DNA from: Trichinella spiralis | Taxonomy: Eukaryota; Nematoda; Enoplea; Trichinellida; Trichinellidae | Assembly (NCBI GenBank): GCA_000181795.3 | Contig: CM012954.1 | Location: 12,177,855 to 12,241,854, forward strand | Length of the DNA stretch: 64,000 nt | Direction of reading: 5' to 3' | Part shown: positions 10,812-24,306 of the stretch, piece after piece | Layout of the letters: the number at the start of each line of letters is the position of its first letter | Position numbering within the stretch: the first letter of the stretch is position 1 | Notes under the pieces: generated by a model | Told to the model about the DNA's origin: nothing | The model's database searches: none | What the model saw: only the letters and a program-made list of their open reading frames with translations | Program-made: the position numbers and the translations under genes

Positions 10812-13800
10812 TTACAAGAAAGTCCAACTGATGGACAGATGATGTGCTTCATCCGAGCTCGTGATCTTTTCCGGAACATTGTGAAAATACCAAATTTTCT
10901 TCAACGCCTCATATTTGTCTTCTCGCAACGTCAGCGGCTTGCCACGTCTATAGAACAAGTCATGCTCCCCAAATTTATCCCGGTATGGACCGTCCAACAG
11001 ACAGCCCTGGAAACGATCGTACAGCATAATTACTTGACACGATCGGACGCTTGAAAGTGAAACAAAATTTCAAATAAATAATACAAATAAATAAGCAGAG
11101 ATGAAAAAAAAATCATACTTCAAAAAAAGACCTGTACCACCTGAACATTTGAACGAGTGGAAACAGACGGCTCCGACGCTTTCTTCTCTTGTGATGCTAT
11201 GGCGGCAACAATGACTTCGATAACACAATACCTCACCACAGATAAGACAAAGTGCCGGTGACAAGCACCCACGTTTTAAAGATGGACAGCTAAAAGAATA
11301 ATAAAATTCAAACATGATAATTGCTTATAATCAATACAAAATGATGAAAATTAAAACTGACCAATCAATCATAATGTTACTCACTTGGCTTTGGAAACTT
11401 TAACTAACAGTTCCACATATGCTGCTGGTAGTTGAAACAACGACTGCGGTCGGATTGGTAAAGCGCACGCTTTTTCATGTTTCTGATTTTCGGGTCGACT
11501 ATTTACGAATTTCTGTGCTAGCGTCTCACCGGAAAACCAACTGTTTAAAACAACAAACCATATGAAAAATAATTTTATGTAAAAACCAACAAAAAAAAAG
11601 TACAAAGCAAAGAGCAGTATAAAATCACCTTTCCATCATTTTAGCATTGACAAGCTTCATCAAATCGACCATGTTTTCTGGAAGACCAAGATAACGGCAC
11701 AATGGTTGGAAATCGTCCACATTGTAATCTAAAGGAATCGTAAATGGAAAAATCAATTAACAACATAGTTGTCATCATACTTCGTAATGCTTCGGGTGGA
11801 ACAATGCGTGTCAAAGCGTTGAAAAACAATGCGGATAAGCGCAAAAATTTGCGTACATATTCTTTAAATGTACAAAATCGTTTGAACAATTCAGCCTGCT
11901 CAAAGTTCGACAGTGGACTGTCCATTGAGGCAATGTTGTAGAACATTTTGGACAGTTGAACATACGCATCGCATTCAAGATGGCAAATCGACTGCTTCTG
12001 TTCTGCAGTGATTTCTTCCAGTTGCGAACTGGGCAAATTACACGTACTCCACAACGCTTGAAGCAGATAACCAGTGAAAACCATCAAAAATGTCTGGTGT
12101 TCAAAATAGCCAAACGTCGGAATTGGACGCATATCATGTACATCAGTGGGAAAACAAAACGCCGGAAATAGAATGACTTGAACCTAAAAAATCAAAGTAA
12201 AAATATGCTATCCAAAATTATTTCCAATTTAAAATTTTCAAACTTACCAGAGATGTGAACAAATCAATATCAAGAATAGTAAAGGATTCGGATGGGGAGA
12301 ACCAAGGTTGAAGAACTTCATTCAATGCTATTTTCATCTGAGGTGCAGGTGTAACCCATGCGTACAGCATCACAGAGTTGGTCAATGTGTACAATGTACA
12401 ACACTAAGCATACAAATAAATAAATATACATATATATAATATGAATCACAAAAGATTATTCACTTGTCGTTTAGAAAAAGCACCAAACAATGGTTTCCTT
12501 TCCAACTGCAATTCGTGCTCCAATGATCTCAACGTATAAGCGACTGTCGCTGCGACGATGAACAACGCATTCCTATCATTTCTGGGTTCCACCGGTCCTT
12601 GACATGACTGTAATGATAATAAAAACAAAACTAATCAACTCACATAAAAATCTGTAAAATCTAAAAAAAGCTTGCTTCGTGCAATGCCATTGGAAAAAAT
12701 TTCAATGTTTCTTCCACATTGTTCGCTTTCCAAGAAAACCTGAATTAATTAGATAATAATTTCAACAATGGCATAATTTAAAAATAAAAATGAAACAAAC
12801 AAAGAACAACAACAATAATGATAACAATAATAATTATTATTATACCATCTCAAACTCCAAACTGCAACAGTTCGCTCATCAGATGCGCTAACACCTTTTT
12901 CCAGCGCCACGCGCATCAAAGCTCCCTCTCTAATGTTATTCAACAGTTCGTCACTAGCTAAAATAGAAGCAAACAATTCATATCTCGAATGCCGCATAAA
13001 AGTGTTTATAAAAATTTTTCTCTTCTTCTTACATGCAATCGCTGTGCCATTAACAACAACATCATAGCCTTCTGCTTGAAAATAATCTTTCAAATTGATT
13101 TCATCATTGCTTATCTCGGTAAAGTGATAAACACTGGACATAAAGTTGAACCATCTCAACTGAAGTTCTTTTCCAGAGAGCCATCTCAAAATAAACAAAA
13201 TTCAAATAAATAAACAAATAAACAAAACTAATCTCACTTTTCCGAGGTTAACATTGTCATTGGAGATAACAATGGCAAAACACCGTTCGAAACTCTTTTA
13301 CAAACGGAACAAAAAAATTCATTCCTCTTGGCTCGAAACAATGGATAACGGTCGCTGTTCGTACGATTTCGCAGCATCATTCTCAAGCATGCCCTTTTGG
13401 AGACAAAGAAAAATATTCAAATTCAGTAAAAGAAATAAAAAAATGTCCCTCATCTTCATTCACTTACTCTTTGAAACAAGTGAAATGCAACGGATGTCCA
13501 CATGCATTCGCGTACAAACCGTAATTCAATTCAAACGGCACATACAACGGATATTTCCAATTGTACTTGTTTTCAACTTTTCGTTCGTAAACATTGCAAA
13601 AAATTCGTGATCTAAACAATAATTAAAAAACAAGCACAACCATATCCTCCGTCTCGTCAAATTATTGACAAAAATGCTTACAACTGCATGAACATAGGAA
13701 ATACAACAGAATCACTCGAATCGGACAAGCTCGTCGTTTCCAGACAAACTACACACTGCGCAGTGCATGATTCCAAAATCTTCGTTTCACTTTGATCAGG

Positions 13801-16800
13801 GCCTATTGCTACTGGAAACTCTTCTTTGGACAATTTTCTGAACAATTATTATTATTATAACAAACATCATATCAGATAATAATATATAATGCAAATTCAG
13901 TTCATTGAACATTCAGTTTTATCTTGAGTAAACAAAACTGAAAACCTACCTCAATTCAAAACTAACATCATCTTCTTCTATCGAATTCTTAGCATGCGCA
14001 ACCAACATATCTTGGTTCTTCTGCAAAAGAAAAAAAAGAAAAGAAAAAGTCATGCATTATTTGCAATGAATGTCAATTATCTCTCCCAGAAAACAATATT
14101 AACAGTGAAAATGAAAAATATGCTAATATTCACATCAACAAACTGATTAGATAAATTCTTCATAGTCAGCATGGCGTTTTGACGATGACGCATTGCATTT
14201 TTGTGACGCTGCTTTCTGCGTTCTTCTTCTTTCGTCACCTCGTCCGGCGAACTTTCATCAGGATACTGTTCTTCTATTAAAAATGCATATTCCTCATCCA
14301 AATGTTTTCCTTCTTTTTTAAACTTTTTCAACGCATCCACTGCCTTGAATCTCTGAATAAACAATCATCAAAAATATTATTCAAAAAAACAAATTATATC
14401 ATCACACTAACCGCAATGGCCCATTTGAGTAACAGATCAATCGAAGGTATGACATCGCCTACCAACTTTTCCATCATTTGCAATAAATTCATACCATCCA
14501 TCGTGGTCGACAAAGCATTGTCGGTAAAATTGCTGCAATTTAAAAAATGTAAATTCTAATTTCATGCAAATATTTTAAAAAATACATTTGATTAGTAGAA
14601 TCCACTTGTTCTCCTTCAGATGGAGGGCGATATTCTTGCCACTGACGAAATTCATCATTCAAAGCCATACCAATGAGAAAAATAGCGCGTTCCAACTGAC
14701 CATCGCTGTGCAATGGCAACGACAACAATTTACGACGCAATATCAACTGCAAAATCAGTATCATCGTATCTGATGCATATATGGACAACAAATTGACAAA
14801 TGCTGGCTTAAATTTCGGTGCCATCGGCGGCGGACAAGCTACAAGACAAAATAAGACACATGTGCAAAGACACAAAAAACACAATTATCAATTTGAAAAG
14901 AAAATCATTTCACCTTGCATATCCAAAGGTTGGTCTGTTCGAAGTGTTTGCTGATATTCGTATGAGTCAAAAGACATTTTCTTAGTGTAAAACCAATTGA
15001 ACTTATTGTATTCCGGTAGCAATTCACTTTTCAGTGAAAATATACTCTCTCTGCTACTGGCTGATTCTCTGAAAAAGGAAAAACAATAGGTCACATCATA
15101 GAGCAAGTTCAATTCGTTCAATATGTTACTGGAAATTGGCAACAGATGACAGGATATCTTCCAAAAAAGCATCTTCGGATCCATCTCTTCCCAAAAAATC
15201 ATCAATTGCACTGAATGTTGCTGGCCGCTGGCAGAGCATTTGCACAACCAGTCGACGAAGTGCATCATCTTTCTTCACCTCTCCCACACCACGTGTCCAA
15301 CGTTCGCCTACAAATAATAATCCCTTCGATACTAAAACAAGCAAACAAACAAACTGTGCATCTATTTGCTATCTTCTATATACCAAGTATCATGATAAAC
15401 AATTGCAAATAATCTTCGGCAACCAATACTGTATGCAAACGTTGTCGACCACTAGAAAACTGTGACATTTCATCCGCTTTACTCATTAACCTGTAAATAT
15501 AAAAACAAATTTCGAAAATAAAATATATTCAATATATCAAATTCATATCTTCACTTTGCCCAGTTGCACAAATCAAATTTCACCAGTGCTTGAATGAGCA
15601 GCTTATCTGCACTGTGCATTAACGATCCAGCAACCTAAACCATTAAACCATCAATTTAGTCATACTTCTTCTCATTTTATTATTGTTTATTCACCTGCAA
15701 CATCACCACATCCTTTTGAAACATTGAACTTCTGGTCACAGGATGAGTGTAATATTGATACTAAAAAATAATTTATTCAAACAAAAGTAACAGTGAAAAA
15801 AAAAATAAATAATGCAATTACGCTATAAGCAATAGGCCGGTGATTTCGAAACCACATGCCAGCGTTGTACTGCGCCACAGCAGAAAGAATACGCAAAGGG
15901 TACTCGTACCATTCGCAGGGTGGAGAATGAGAAACCGGCAAAACCATCCATTCTTGTTTCGAAACATTATGCTCCATCAAAGCTGTAAATAATGCTGAAA
16001 AAGAACAGACAAGATGTAGATAAACAGCTTCCAACTGGAAACATTTATACTGCGCTGCTTGCTTACTGCAAAGCATTCTCAAAGTAGGAATATGAAAAGA
16101 AACTGGATCTTTAGTTGAATCGTATGGAATACATTCTTCAACTTTACCACCAACTAAAAATTGCACGACGTGCAGAAATTGCTCATTAAAAAAAACATTT
16201 TTTTTTCATCTAATTGCTACACTGCTCACTTTTATAAGAAACTGCCGTGTCATTGCTGCGCAAATGAAAGAGAGACATTTGGAATCTAGTTTGTAAAAAG
16301 AATTCCGTGGCCAAACGTCTCTTAAGAAAAAATTAGCATCAGAAATAGATCAGAAATGCTCGTCTTACTGAACAGATTTCGCTCACGTTTGCAAAGGCCC
16401 ACTTTGCGAAATATTTCATCGCGGGAGCCAAAGATAAAAAAACTGTAAAACCACATTCCCACAACAATTCATAACGGGTTGATTCGTTAAGGATCCGTAT
16501 CATTGCATCCATACCATCCATTCGTGCCAACAATTCCAAAAAACCCCCGTAACCAATAGTTACTCCTTGTAATAATTCTTTGTCAAATTCATCCAACTGC
16601 GTTGGTAGACTGTTCAACAAATATCTGAAAGAATAATTTTAAAAAATCACATTATCGTCAAATATAATGCACTTCCTTTTTTTTTATTTTACTTACCTAA
16701 AATCCTCAAACATGCTAACAACACGTTTAATATTTCCACGCTGTTCAGTATCCACAAACTTAAAAACTCTGTCATCTGAAATAAACACTAACAATACAGG

Positions 16801-19433
16801 CAAACAAATGCTCTAACTCTAGTCAACCTCTAATCCAAGAACTGGTTAGTTTCACTGCCGTAGTGGCAACCACCTTCAACGCATTTTTCTTTCTAATTAG
16901 CATTCGAGCCTTCAAAGCAAAACAAACAAATTAGCATGCTTGAAACAAAGTTACAATTTTCGTTATATTAGCAGAAATTTACAATTGAAGGGGTAGTGAA
17001 AATTTGCACTGCTAGCGAAACTGCACAAACTGAATGAGCATGATCGTCGTTGACGTAATTAAGATGCAAATCTTCATAAATCTACAAATATATGAAAATC
17101 AACAACAATAAGAAGTAAATTTCTTACAATCTCGTAATTATTATTACATTGATAAATTCACAAGCAAACGTCTGTCTATACGTTTCGTCTTTCGTCAATG
17201 TGCACATGATCAATTGTTGAACAGCAATGCGAGCACCTAAAATAAAGAGAAAAATTATATCTCAAAAAAAAGCAAATAAATATTTTTTACCTTTCCAAAG
17301 TTTGCGCTCTTCGATAAGCATAGAGTTTGCAAAGCAATTCCGAAGAACCACGTCGGTCGGTGATTTTACGTTCAACAACGCTTGACAAAACAAGGACTCC
17401 AAAATGGCTACAAGAACAAAATAAACAAATAAATAAATAAGTTACATTGAACACCAACTTAAACAACAATAAAATTACGAAATTGTGAGCACACGTCGCT
17501 GCCTAACCATTGCAACAGCTTAACAGCCATCATTTGATGCAATACGAGGCGTCCATCGGCAACACGAGAAATAAGTGGCCCAACAAATGAATTGATCTGA
17601 TTTTCCTAAGCAAAAGCTTAAAATGATTCTGCATTCCATTAGAACAATAAATCATAAATAATTAAATGGGAAATAATAAAAACACTCTTTATTTCATAAA
17701 TTCTCACATAAATCATTTGTTTCCGGTAATCACAGCTATTCTGGCTACCGCAGAAAACAACACTGCAGCCATCACGGTCTATTCGTGCTGAAAGTAGTCT
17801 TGCACAAGTTGTGTCAATATCTAGAGCGGAACTCAATGTCGAAATCACATCCTCGTAAGAATGCACTTCATCGTTGAACATCACAATCGCATGTGGCACT
17901 TTTATCGAACTAAATAAAAAAAACAACTCCATTCCAACAACACATCGTGTACGCACAGATAATATAATTAAAAATAATTACTCGAGATAATAACTTGTGG
18001 GTAAGTCTAAAAACATCGCATGCTGTAAGACATCTCGAATGTACGACAGCATTGCATTTATCAACATCAGACAACGATTGGATCCTTCCTCAAGTAATAC
18101 TTTCGAAGGTTCGAATGAAGCAACCGGTTTGTGGTTCAAACAGTAATAATTCGATTTCCACGCTTCTTTATCGCCGCAATCGCAAGTACCCGAACCTTCA
18201 CTGGTACTCATCTAAAGATAACTAATAATGAAAATGTAATAAATATTTTTTTAATTACTCACCGAATATCGATGATTCTTATGCTCAGAAGACTGAAAAC
18301 AAGCATGACAAAAAATGCATGTTTGATCACATGCACAGTCACTGAAACAGAAAACACTTGCCACATAAGTAATGGAATTTTGAGTGAATTTTAATTTACA
18401 GGCAACAGTAAGTAGGCTCGCCGCATATCAACTGTCGATTGCATTTGTTGCTTTCCGTAATGCATGGATAATGCAAATAAGCGGCATAAGCTTGAAAATC
18501 ACGTCCATAACTTCCACAAAATATATTCGTAAGCAAATCAAAAACTCGCTTTTTCAACAACTAAAATGATAAATATTAATACTTTATACATAACACATCA
18601 ATTTCAAATCGTACTAAACTGAACCAAATAATAATATTATTAATCTATTTACATTCTTTCTCAACTAGATTTCCATTTCAAATACAACCTGCATTCTAAA
18701 TACTGTAAATAGATTAAAAACGCAAAAATTGATTCATAAATAAAATTTTATCTCTTAACTACTTTTATTTAACTTCAACATAAATGAAAAAAAATTCAAA
18801 CTTTCTAAAAAGTGCACTTATATGCCAAAGTCACAAATACAAAAAACGCAAATTATAATTTTTAGTGTATAATTTTTAATAATAAACAAAACAATACAAA
18901 AACTAAGTTATGAATTTACGTATTTTCTGTTAAACCTAAATTCATACACAAAAAAAAACAAAAATTCGTCGTCACGTTAAAGAAAAGTTCTTCCGGTTTC
19001 AAGATGGCCATGAATGCAGAATATTCATCTCTTTATTACAATTAAGACATTTTAAATTAACAACTTATTTAAAAGCAAAGCAATTTTAAATTAACATCCT
19101 ATTTAGAAGTAACTAACAGTTCAAAATAATTCATCAAATATTACAGAATGATGCTAGAAAATGTTACAATTATTACATATGAACTTACAGTTTCATCAAC
19201 TTCAGGTGTTTCTGGGTCCGCCGTCAGAGTAAAAACTTTACTAGAAACTACAGAGAAGAAATAACACAACTTCGTCTTGAAATCAGGCATGTTTGCCATA
19301 TTACATGATTCACGAATCATATCCTAAACAAAGATGATTACAACTTAGCATCAGGAATAGCAATCTTCACCTCAACAAATAATTTGTCGTCTATTCCATC
19401 TTGGGTTACCCAAGGATACTGGAAAGAAGACAT
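10812..19433 (-). CDS. ubr-1: UBR1/UBR2-type N-recognin E3 ubiquitin ligase
   Basis: A large E3 ubiquitin ligase that recognises N-degrons and pairs with a RAD6-type E2. Reading minus, the first exons are 19433-19371, 19323-19189, 18560-18400, 18341-18263, 18211-17982, 17909-17708, 17605-17479, 17407-17291, 17236-17148 and 17081-16983. Roughly fifteen more follow down to the stop at 10812. The UBR box lies near residues 110-175 ([30 protein letters not shown]). The ClpS-like N-domain follows ([15 protein letters not shown]), which within animal UBRs marks UBR1/UBR2. A split RING-H2 is encoded at about 13.83-13.25 kb ([29 protein letters not shown]). The C-terminal zinc region is at about 11.3-11.1 kb ([16 protein letters not shown]), and the end is ISWTFL. 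The middle exon joins were not all checked and the start ATG is tentative. The gene is divergent from the TREX gene. Confidence 0.9.
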
Positions 19434-19953
19434 GTCTGGTAACTCTTTGGACATTCAAAAACTGCCCAACGAATACTAAAAGCATCAAAATTGGAAATTA
19501 AAATTCCTTTGTAGAAATTAATGCTTAAGAAATATAAAATCAAATTAAAAGAAACAGATGTGAAAAAAATGAATAAAAAGAAGATGTATATCTTTAGTTG
19601 AGAGAAAAAGCAATATTTGAAAACTGCTCGGATACTGCATACAGATAGACGTCGAAACTACACTACATCATTGACGTATTTTGGTACATCAAACCTGAAT
19701 TCTATTAACCTAATAATTTAAAAAATAATTTCAAAATTCATTTAATTCGTCAAGATTATACTTATAAAATTAAATAGTGAAAACTTTAAAATTTTAAAAC
19801 TTCAAAATACGTCTGTTGATATGAATTAAAAAACTTAATGTTCATTCACATTAAAACTTGAGCTATTTTATACTGTATAAAATTTCTAATTTTTATATTT
19901 TTTCTAATTATTTATAAATATTTATAGCAGCAAATGTTTTTAAATACGAAAGC
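19434..19953. other. Divergent promoter region UBR / TREX
   Basis: About 520 bases separate the two divergent start codons. The sequence is very AT-rich. A possible acceptor (TTTATAG) at about 19927 lies just 5' of the TREX ATG and could be a trans-splice site. No other feature is seen. Confidence 0.4.
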
Positions 19954-21150
19954 ATGAATGTTGAACATCCAGATAAAATCTGTGACGGCACCCTTGTTTT
20001 TCTGGATGTTGAAACTACGGGACTGGTGGGAAAACAGCCGAGTATTACTGAAATAGCTGTTGTGGCCGTTGGTCGTAGACATTTCCTCACATTTTCAAAT
20101 AATCCATCTGCATACACTAAATTACCCAGAGTGATGAGCAAGCTTGTTAGTGTTATAAATCCTGCAAAATCTATTTCTCCAACGGCAAGTTTGATAACAG
20201 GTTTACACTCTTGCTTTGATATATGTTTCATTATATTAGTAGCTTCAAACTGCGCTTTCTTATGAAATGTGAATTTTTGTTTGTAACACATAATTTATAC
20301 GACATTTTCAGGTTTAAATCCAGCTAATGTTGCAGCGCAGCCGACCTTTGCAGAATTTTATCAAACTTTGCACTCATTTTTATTAAATCTAATACAACCG
20401 GTAACATTGATAGCTCACAATGGTTTGCAGTTTGATTTTCCAATTTTGAAAACTGAAATGGCTCGTTGCGGCAATCCAGACTTACCAGCAACTTTCTTTT
20501 GTTGTGATTCTTTAAAATTATTTCGTCTCATGGACAACTTATTATTAGCAGATATGGAAAAGAAACGTGCATATTTTCGCACTTTTAACAATAACCAAAA
20601 TGTATTGACTTCTGTTGCATTATTTTCCAGTCCAGTAAGTGCTTCGTCAGCAGCTTTTTCATCTTCAACATCAGAAGCTGTTGTGCAGAAGGATGATGAT
20701 CTCGTTGATTTGCCGAAAAGCTCTGTCGAGATGTCATCAAGTTTAAATTGTAACTTGCAAGGGGGAATAATTCGGTATTCTTTTGCCGGTACTGAATCCT
20801 ACAAATTGCATCACACCCTGATAGATAGCCGGTGGTATCCAAATGCTAGTAGAAAGTTGAATTTTGACTCCAATATTGAAAATGATCAATTATTTCCAAA
20901 GAAAGATAGTCCAAAAGCCAAAATTCGTCTGGAAGGCATATGCGGCGACAGTACATCTTTGTTTGCAACATTTCGTTATTCACTTAAAGATTTGTATCTT
21001 CGAATGTTTGGTGATAAACTGCAGATGGCTCATTGCGCTGAAAATGATTGCATTGCTTTATTGCGATGTGCTTTAATGTATGGGGAGGAATTTTTAAGTC
21101 AGTCATTGAACAATTCAATACCGTTTAATTCCATTCCATATAATATTTAG
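19954..21150 (+). CDS. TREX-type DEDDh 3'-5' exonuclease
   Basis: A three-prime repair exonuclease of the TREX1/TREX2 family, which degrades single- and double-stranded DNA from 3' ends. Two exons (19954-20200, 20312-21150) give 361 residues. The Exo I motif FLDVETTG places the metal-binding acids at D18 and E20, the same numbers as in mammalian TREX1. Exo II appears as AHNGLQFDFPIL and Exo III as HCAENDCIALL with the general-base histidine. Between Exo II and Exo III there is an insertion of roughly 100 residues, rich in serine (SSPVSASSAAFSSSTSEA), which makes the protein longer than human TREX1 (314). No C-terminal membrane helix like that of TREX1 is seen; the end is polar (NNSIPFNSIPYNI). 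Nuclear or cytosolic location cannot be told. Confidence 0.88.
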
Positions 21151-21258
21151 ATCTCTGTTTTAGAATGTTTTAAAACAGTTTGTTTTATCTGATTTCACAC
21201 AAACTGTCATGGTGAGGTTATTTAATATTGATTTTTACATGCTGATTGAATATTGTTT

Positions 21259-21316
21259 CCTTTCCAAAGTTTGCGTTCTTCGATAAGCATAGAGTTTGCA
21301 ATTTACGTATTTTCTG
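21259..21316 (+). repeat. Chimeric duplicate of UBR gene fragments
   Basis: Bases 21259-21300 repeat 17290-17331, the 3' end and donor of a UBR exon, with one mismatch over 42 bases. The next 17 bases (21300-21316) repeat 18913-18929, an intron region of the same gene. Both pieces keep the same orientation and order as in the source. Confidence 0.85.
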
Positions 21317-21350
21317 AATAGTATAGTATAGTATAGTATAGTATAGTATA
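21317..21350. repeat. (ATAGT)n pentanucleotide repeat
   Basis: About six tandem copies of ATAGT directly abut the UBR-derived fragment. A shorter degenerate run of the same unit occurs at about 36356-36376. Confidence 0.9.
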
Positions 21351-23759
21351 TGTATATGTATAGTGATATTTTAATTATGATCTAGCAGACCACGCGATGA
21401 TTCAAACTGGCAACTTAGTATTGTTTTTAATCTTCTAGTTATGCGTGGAAGTAGTTATTAAAAATTGATTGTTCTTGTGCTTTCAGCTTTCATTTATAAA
21501 GTAAATTTTTCATAAACATTTCAAAGTTTTAAATTCGAAGCAAGTTTGCATCTTAAAAATTAGCTATAGATGAAAATGGAATGTTAGTAAGAGTACATTG
21601 TTATTTTTTAAAAAAATCATTTACTTTACAAATTAACAATACATTTCGATCTAGTGAAAAACAACGAAGAAATAAAATGAAGTTTCAGTATGAAGTCAAT
21701 TTCAACGTTACGCTAGACCAATAATAGAATACCATAATGCCAGTAATTATTTTCTATTGAAATTTTGGTAACAGTCATAATATAAACTACAAATTTAATG
21801 TATCATGTCTAGAAAACATTTCAAACCGTTGTTTGTCATTTTCAAATGACATTCAAGTTATTATTTATTGAATATAAAATTCTTAAAATTTACATTTCAC
21901 CTTTTGAAATGTTTATGAATTTCACTCGTCTGTTATTATTTGCTTATTTATTATTGTAAAATTTAAAATTTATGTGGAATTTTTTGTTATTATCAGTTAA
22001 AATGCTTTTACGACATTCGTAATGTATAAACAAGTTCGAATTTTCAATACATTTTCCAATGTAGTTATTCCAGTTTTGACAATGCAATTTGTAAATTTAT
22101 AACGATCGAACTCTCAGAAACGGAATAATTACATTTTATTTTTATCTATCTTTTCCTTATTAATTTCTTTTTTATTTTGAATTTTACTTAAAATTATTTT
22201 TTCCCTGCTGAAATATTTTACTGTTTCTTCTACATTATACAAGATGTGCAAATTTAATCAATATCTTTCTATTTGAAAATGTATTGTCAAATACTGTATA
22301 TAAAATTGAATTGATTTTGATGACATTTAAAACAAAAGTTTGTTTTGATTGTGAAAGTGAAAATAATAAATGTTGTTATTTGAAGTTTTCGTTTCATATA
22401 ATAATGCAATAGTTTATCGATTGTTGTATTGTGCGATTGTGAAATTTGTTTTGATGTTGTTTCTCTTTTTGGAAAATAGTGAAAAATTTTGACATCTTTC
22501 AACTTTTCAAAGTAGTTTTCAGGACAACGATGTTATGCACAAGATGCAGCACAAAGTAGCACTATTTCATTGACCTAAAAAGTCGGCCGTCGCTTCTGAC
22601 TCAATAAATCTCCATACGATGAAAAAGTATATTATTTACTTTTGACATCCTCCCACGCACACATGACACTGTTCAAATCTTGGACATGTTAATTTTGGGT
22701 CATTTCTGTGGGTTATTGAAAATTGAACAGAAATAAATTCTAATTAAAAACTGTCGAAGCGTTGATTCGCATTCTAATGTAATAGCATTCTACAAATGAT
22801 GCTGCTTATATAATTGGGCACATTTACCATTTCTATTTCAGACACGTGATCTTTCTGTTTTGTCGCACATCGTCATATCAACAGACATGCTATTTTGCAT
22901 TTTAATTATTCTTAAATTTATTGCGAAGATAAATGATCGTTGTTGTTTATTTTCAAAAAAAAAGAATATCTGAAAAATGTCGACATTCGAAGTTTCAACT
23001 TTTTGATGTTCTGATAGTTGTTTTTGCTAATAACGTCAAAAAATTATTTTTGCCCAAACTGATATTATGGTAGATTAGGGAAGCCTACTTTTATTTTGTA
23101 TGGTAATTTAACAAATGATAAAAATTGTCGATCATTTTAAATTTCCAAATTAATATTTTGAACAACAATGTTACATTTGCTTTGAACATTGCTAATTTTT
23201 CAAGCATGTGTTTGGTAATTAAAATTTAAATGACTAATTCTTTTCTTCGAAAATTATATTCGTAGTAATTTTTTTGTTTCAAAAAAAAACTAGAAAATCT
23301 TATCGACATTTCATGGTACAAATTTTGCATTTGCACAGTGACACAAATGATTCGTTTTGTCACATTTTAGTTTTTTTATCCTCAGGCTGCAGCAGCAGTT
23401 GTTGTGAAATTCGAGTTGTCGTAAAGTTTAAAACTGAAAACCGGAGCATCCCAATGGTTCGGCGGAGAGATGGGGGGTGGGGGAGACAGTTTTCCATTTT
23501 TACCTACTATTTCCTGTTTCAGTTATTAATTATTTAAAGAAATTTGTTTACTTGAAGAATTGAAACCACAGTAGAATATTGATAATTTTCAATCGCAAGA
23601 AAAAAAAACATCTACATCATCAATCAATTGTAGAAAATAAAATCGTAAACATGATATAGTACACCTTACAATAATCTGATTTTTAAGTATTATTTTTAAG
23701 AATTTTGTAATTGTACAGTGATTTTTGTTGTTTTTTTTGATTATTTTAATTTTGTTGAA

Positions 23760-24250
23760 CAGATTGCGAGATTGGATGATACTGTCGGTTTGTCGGGGTT
23801 GCGTGAGTGAGAGGTGCGTGCGGACGTCAGTCAAATGGGCCATGAAAGCGTACCAAATTCAGCCGAGCAGATTTGTCATTGTCGACGGTTTCGAGAACGA
23901 CACCTCGACCCAAATTGGGCTCCAAAATTTTTAACCAAGCAATGCCGGCTTCAAGACCAGTCTTGGATCTTTTCGAGAACCAGCCGAGCCTGTCCGTGGA
24001 CGTTGATGATCTTGGCAAATTGACGTGTGGGCGAAATGTTCACCGTCGCTGCTTGTTGGTTGATCGAGTTGTTTTTCTTGGTATAAGCGTAAATTACAAT
24101 AAGGTTCAGGTCCGGTTTGTTCGAGTATGGCTTCATGAAACCCGGCGGCGCAATGTTTCACATTTATTTTAAAGCAACGCTTGTCAACTGACAGCAGTGT
24201 CGGCTCGGCAGCCTGCAACTGTAGTTCCCAGAAAACTGGTCCGCGTTGAG
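23760..24250 (-). pseudogene. Possible degenerate coding island, unrecognised
   Basis: This stretch is visibly richer in G and C than its surroundings. On the minus strand three overlapping frames each look protein-like over part of the length: about 24218-24145 (contains SVDKRCFKINVKHC), 24160-23951 (contains IAPPGFMKPYSNKPD and RQFAKIINVHGQARLVLEKI), and 24018-23827 (contains IAWLKILEPNLGRGVVLETV). Stops force a frame change near 24150 and near 23955, with no good splice signals there. I read this as a possible frameshifted remnant of a single gene. The family is not recognised. The plus strand also has open frames here, so the strand is not certain. Confidence 0.35.
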
Positions 24251-24306
24251 TTTGTATTTATTGAAGTTTAAAACGACCGCCACTGTTCGCCCCACTGTTG
24301 CCCAAC

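Larger units (their letters stand above)
21151..24306. other. Gene-poor region with remnants
   Basis: About 3.1 kb without a supported gene. It contains a chimeric fragment of the UBR gene (21259-21316), a pentanucleotide repeat (21317-21350), a long AT-rich stretch with nothing recognisable (21.4-23.7 kb), and a GC-richer island of overlapping broken frames (23.76-24.25 kb). Confidence 0.5.
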
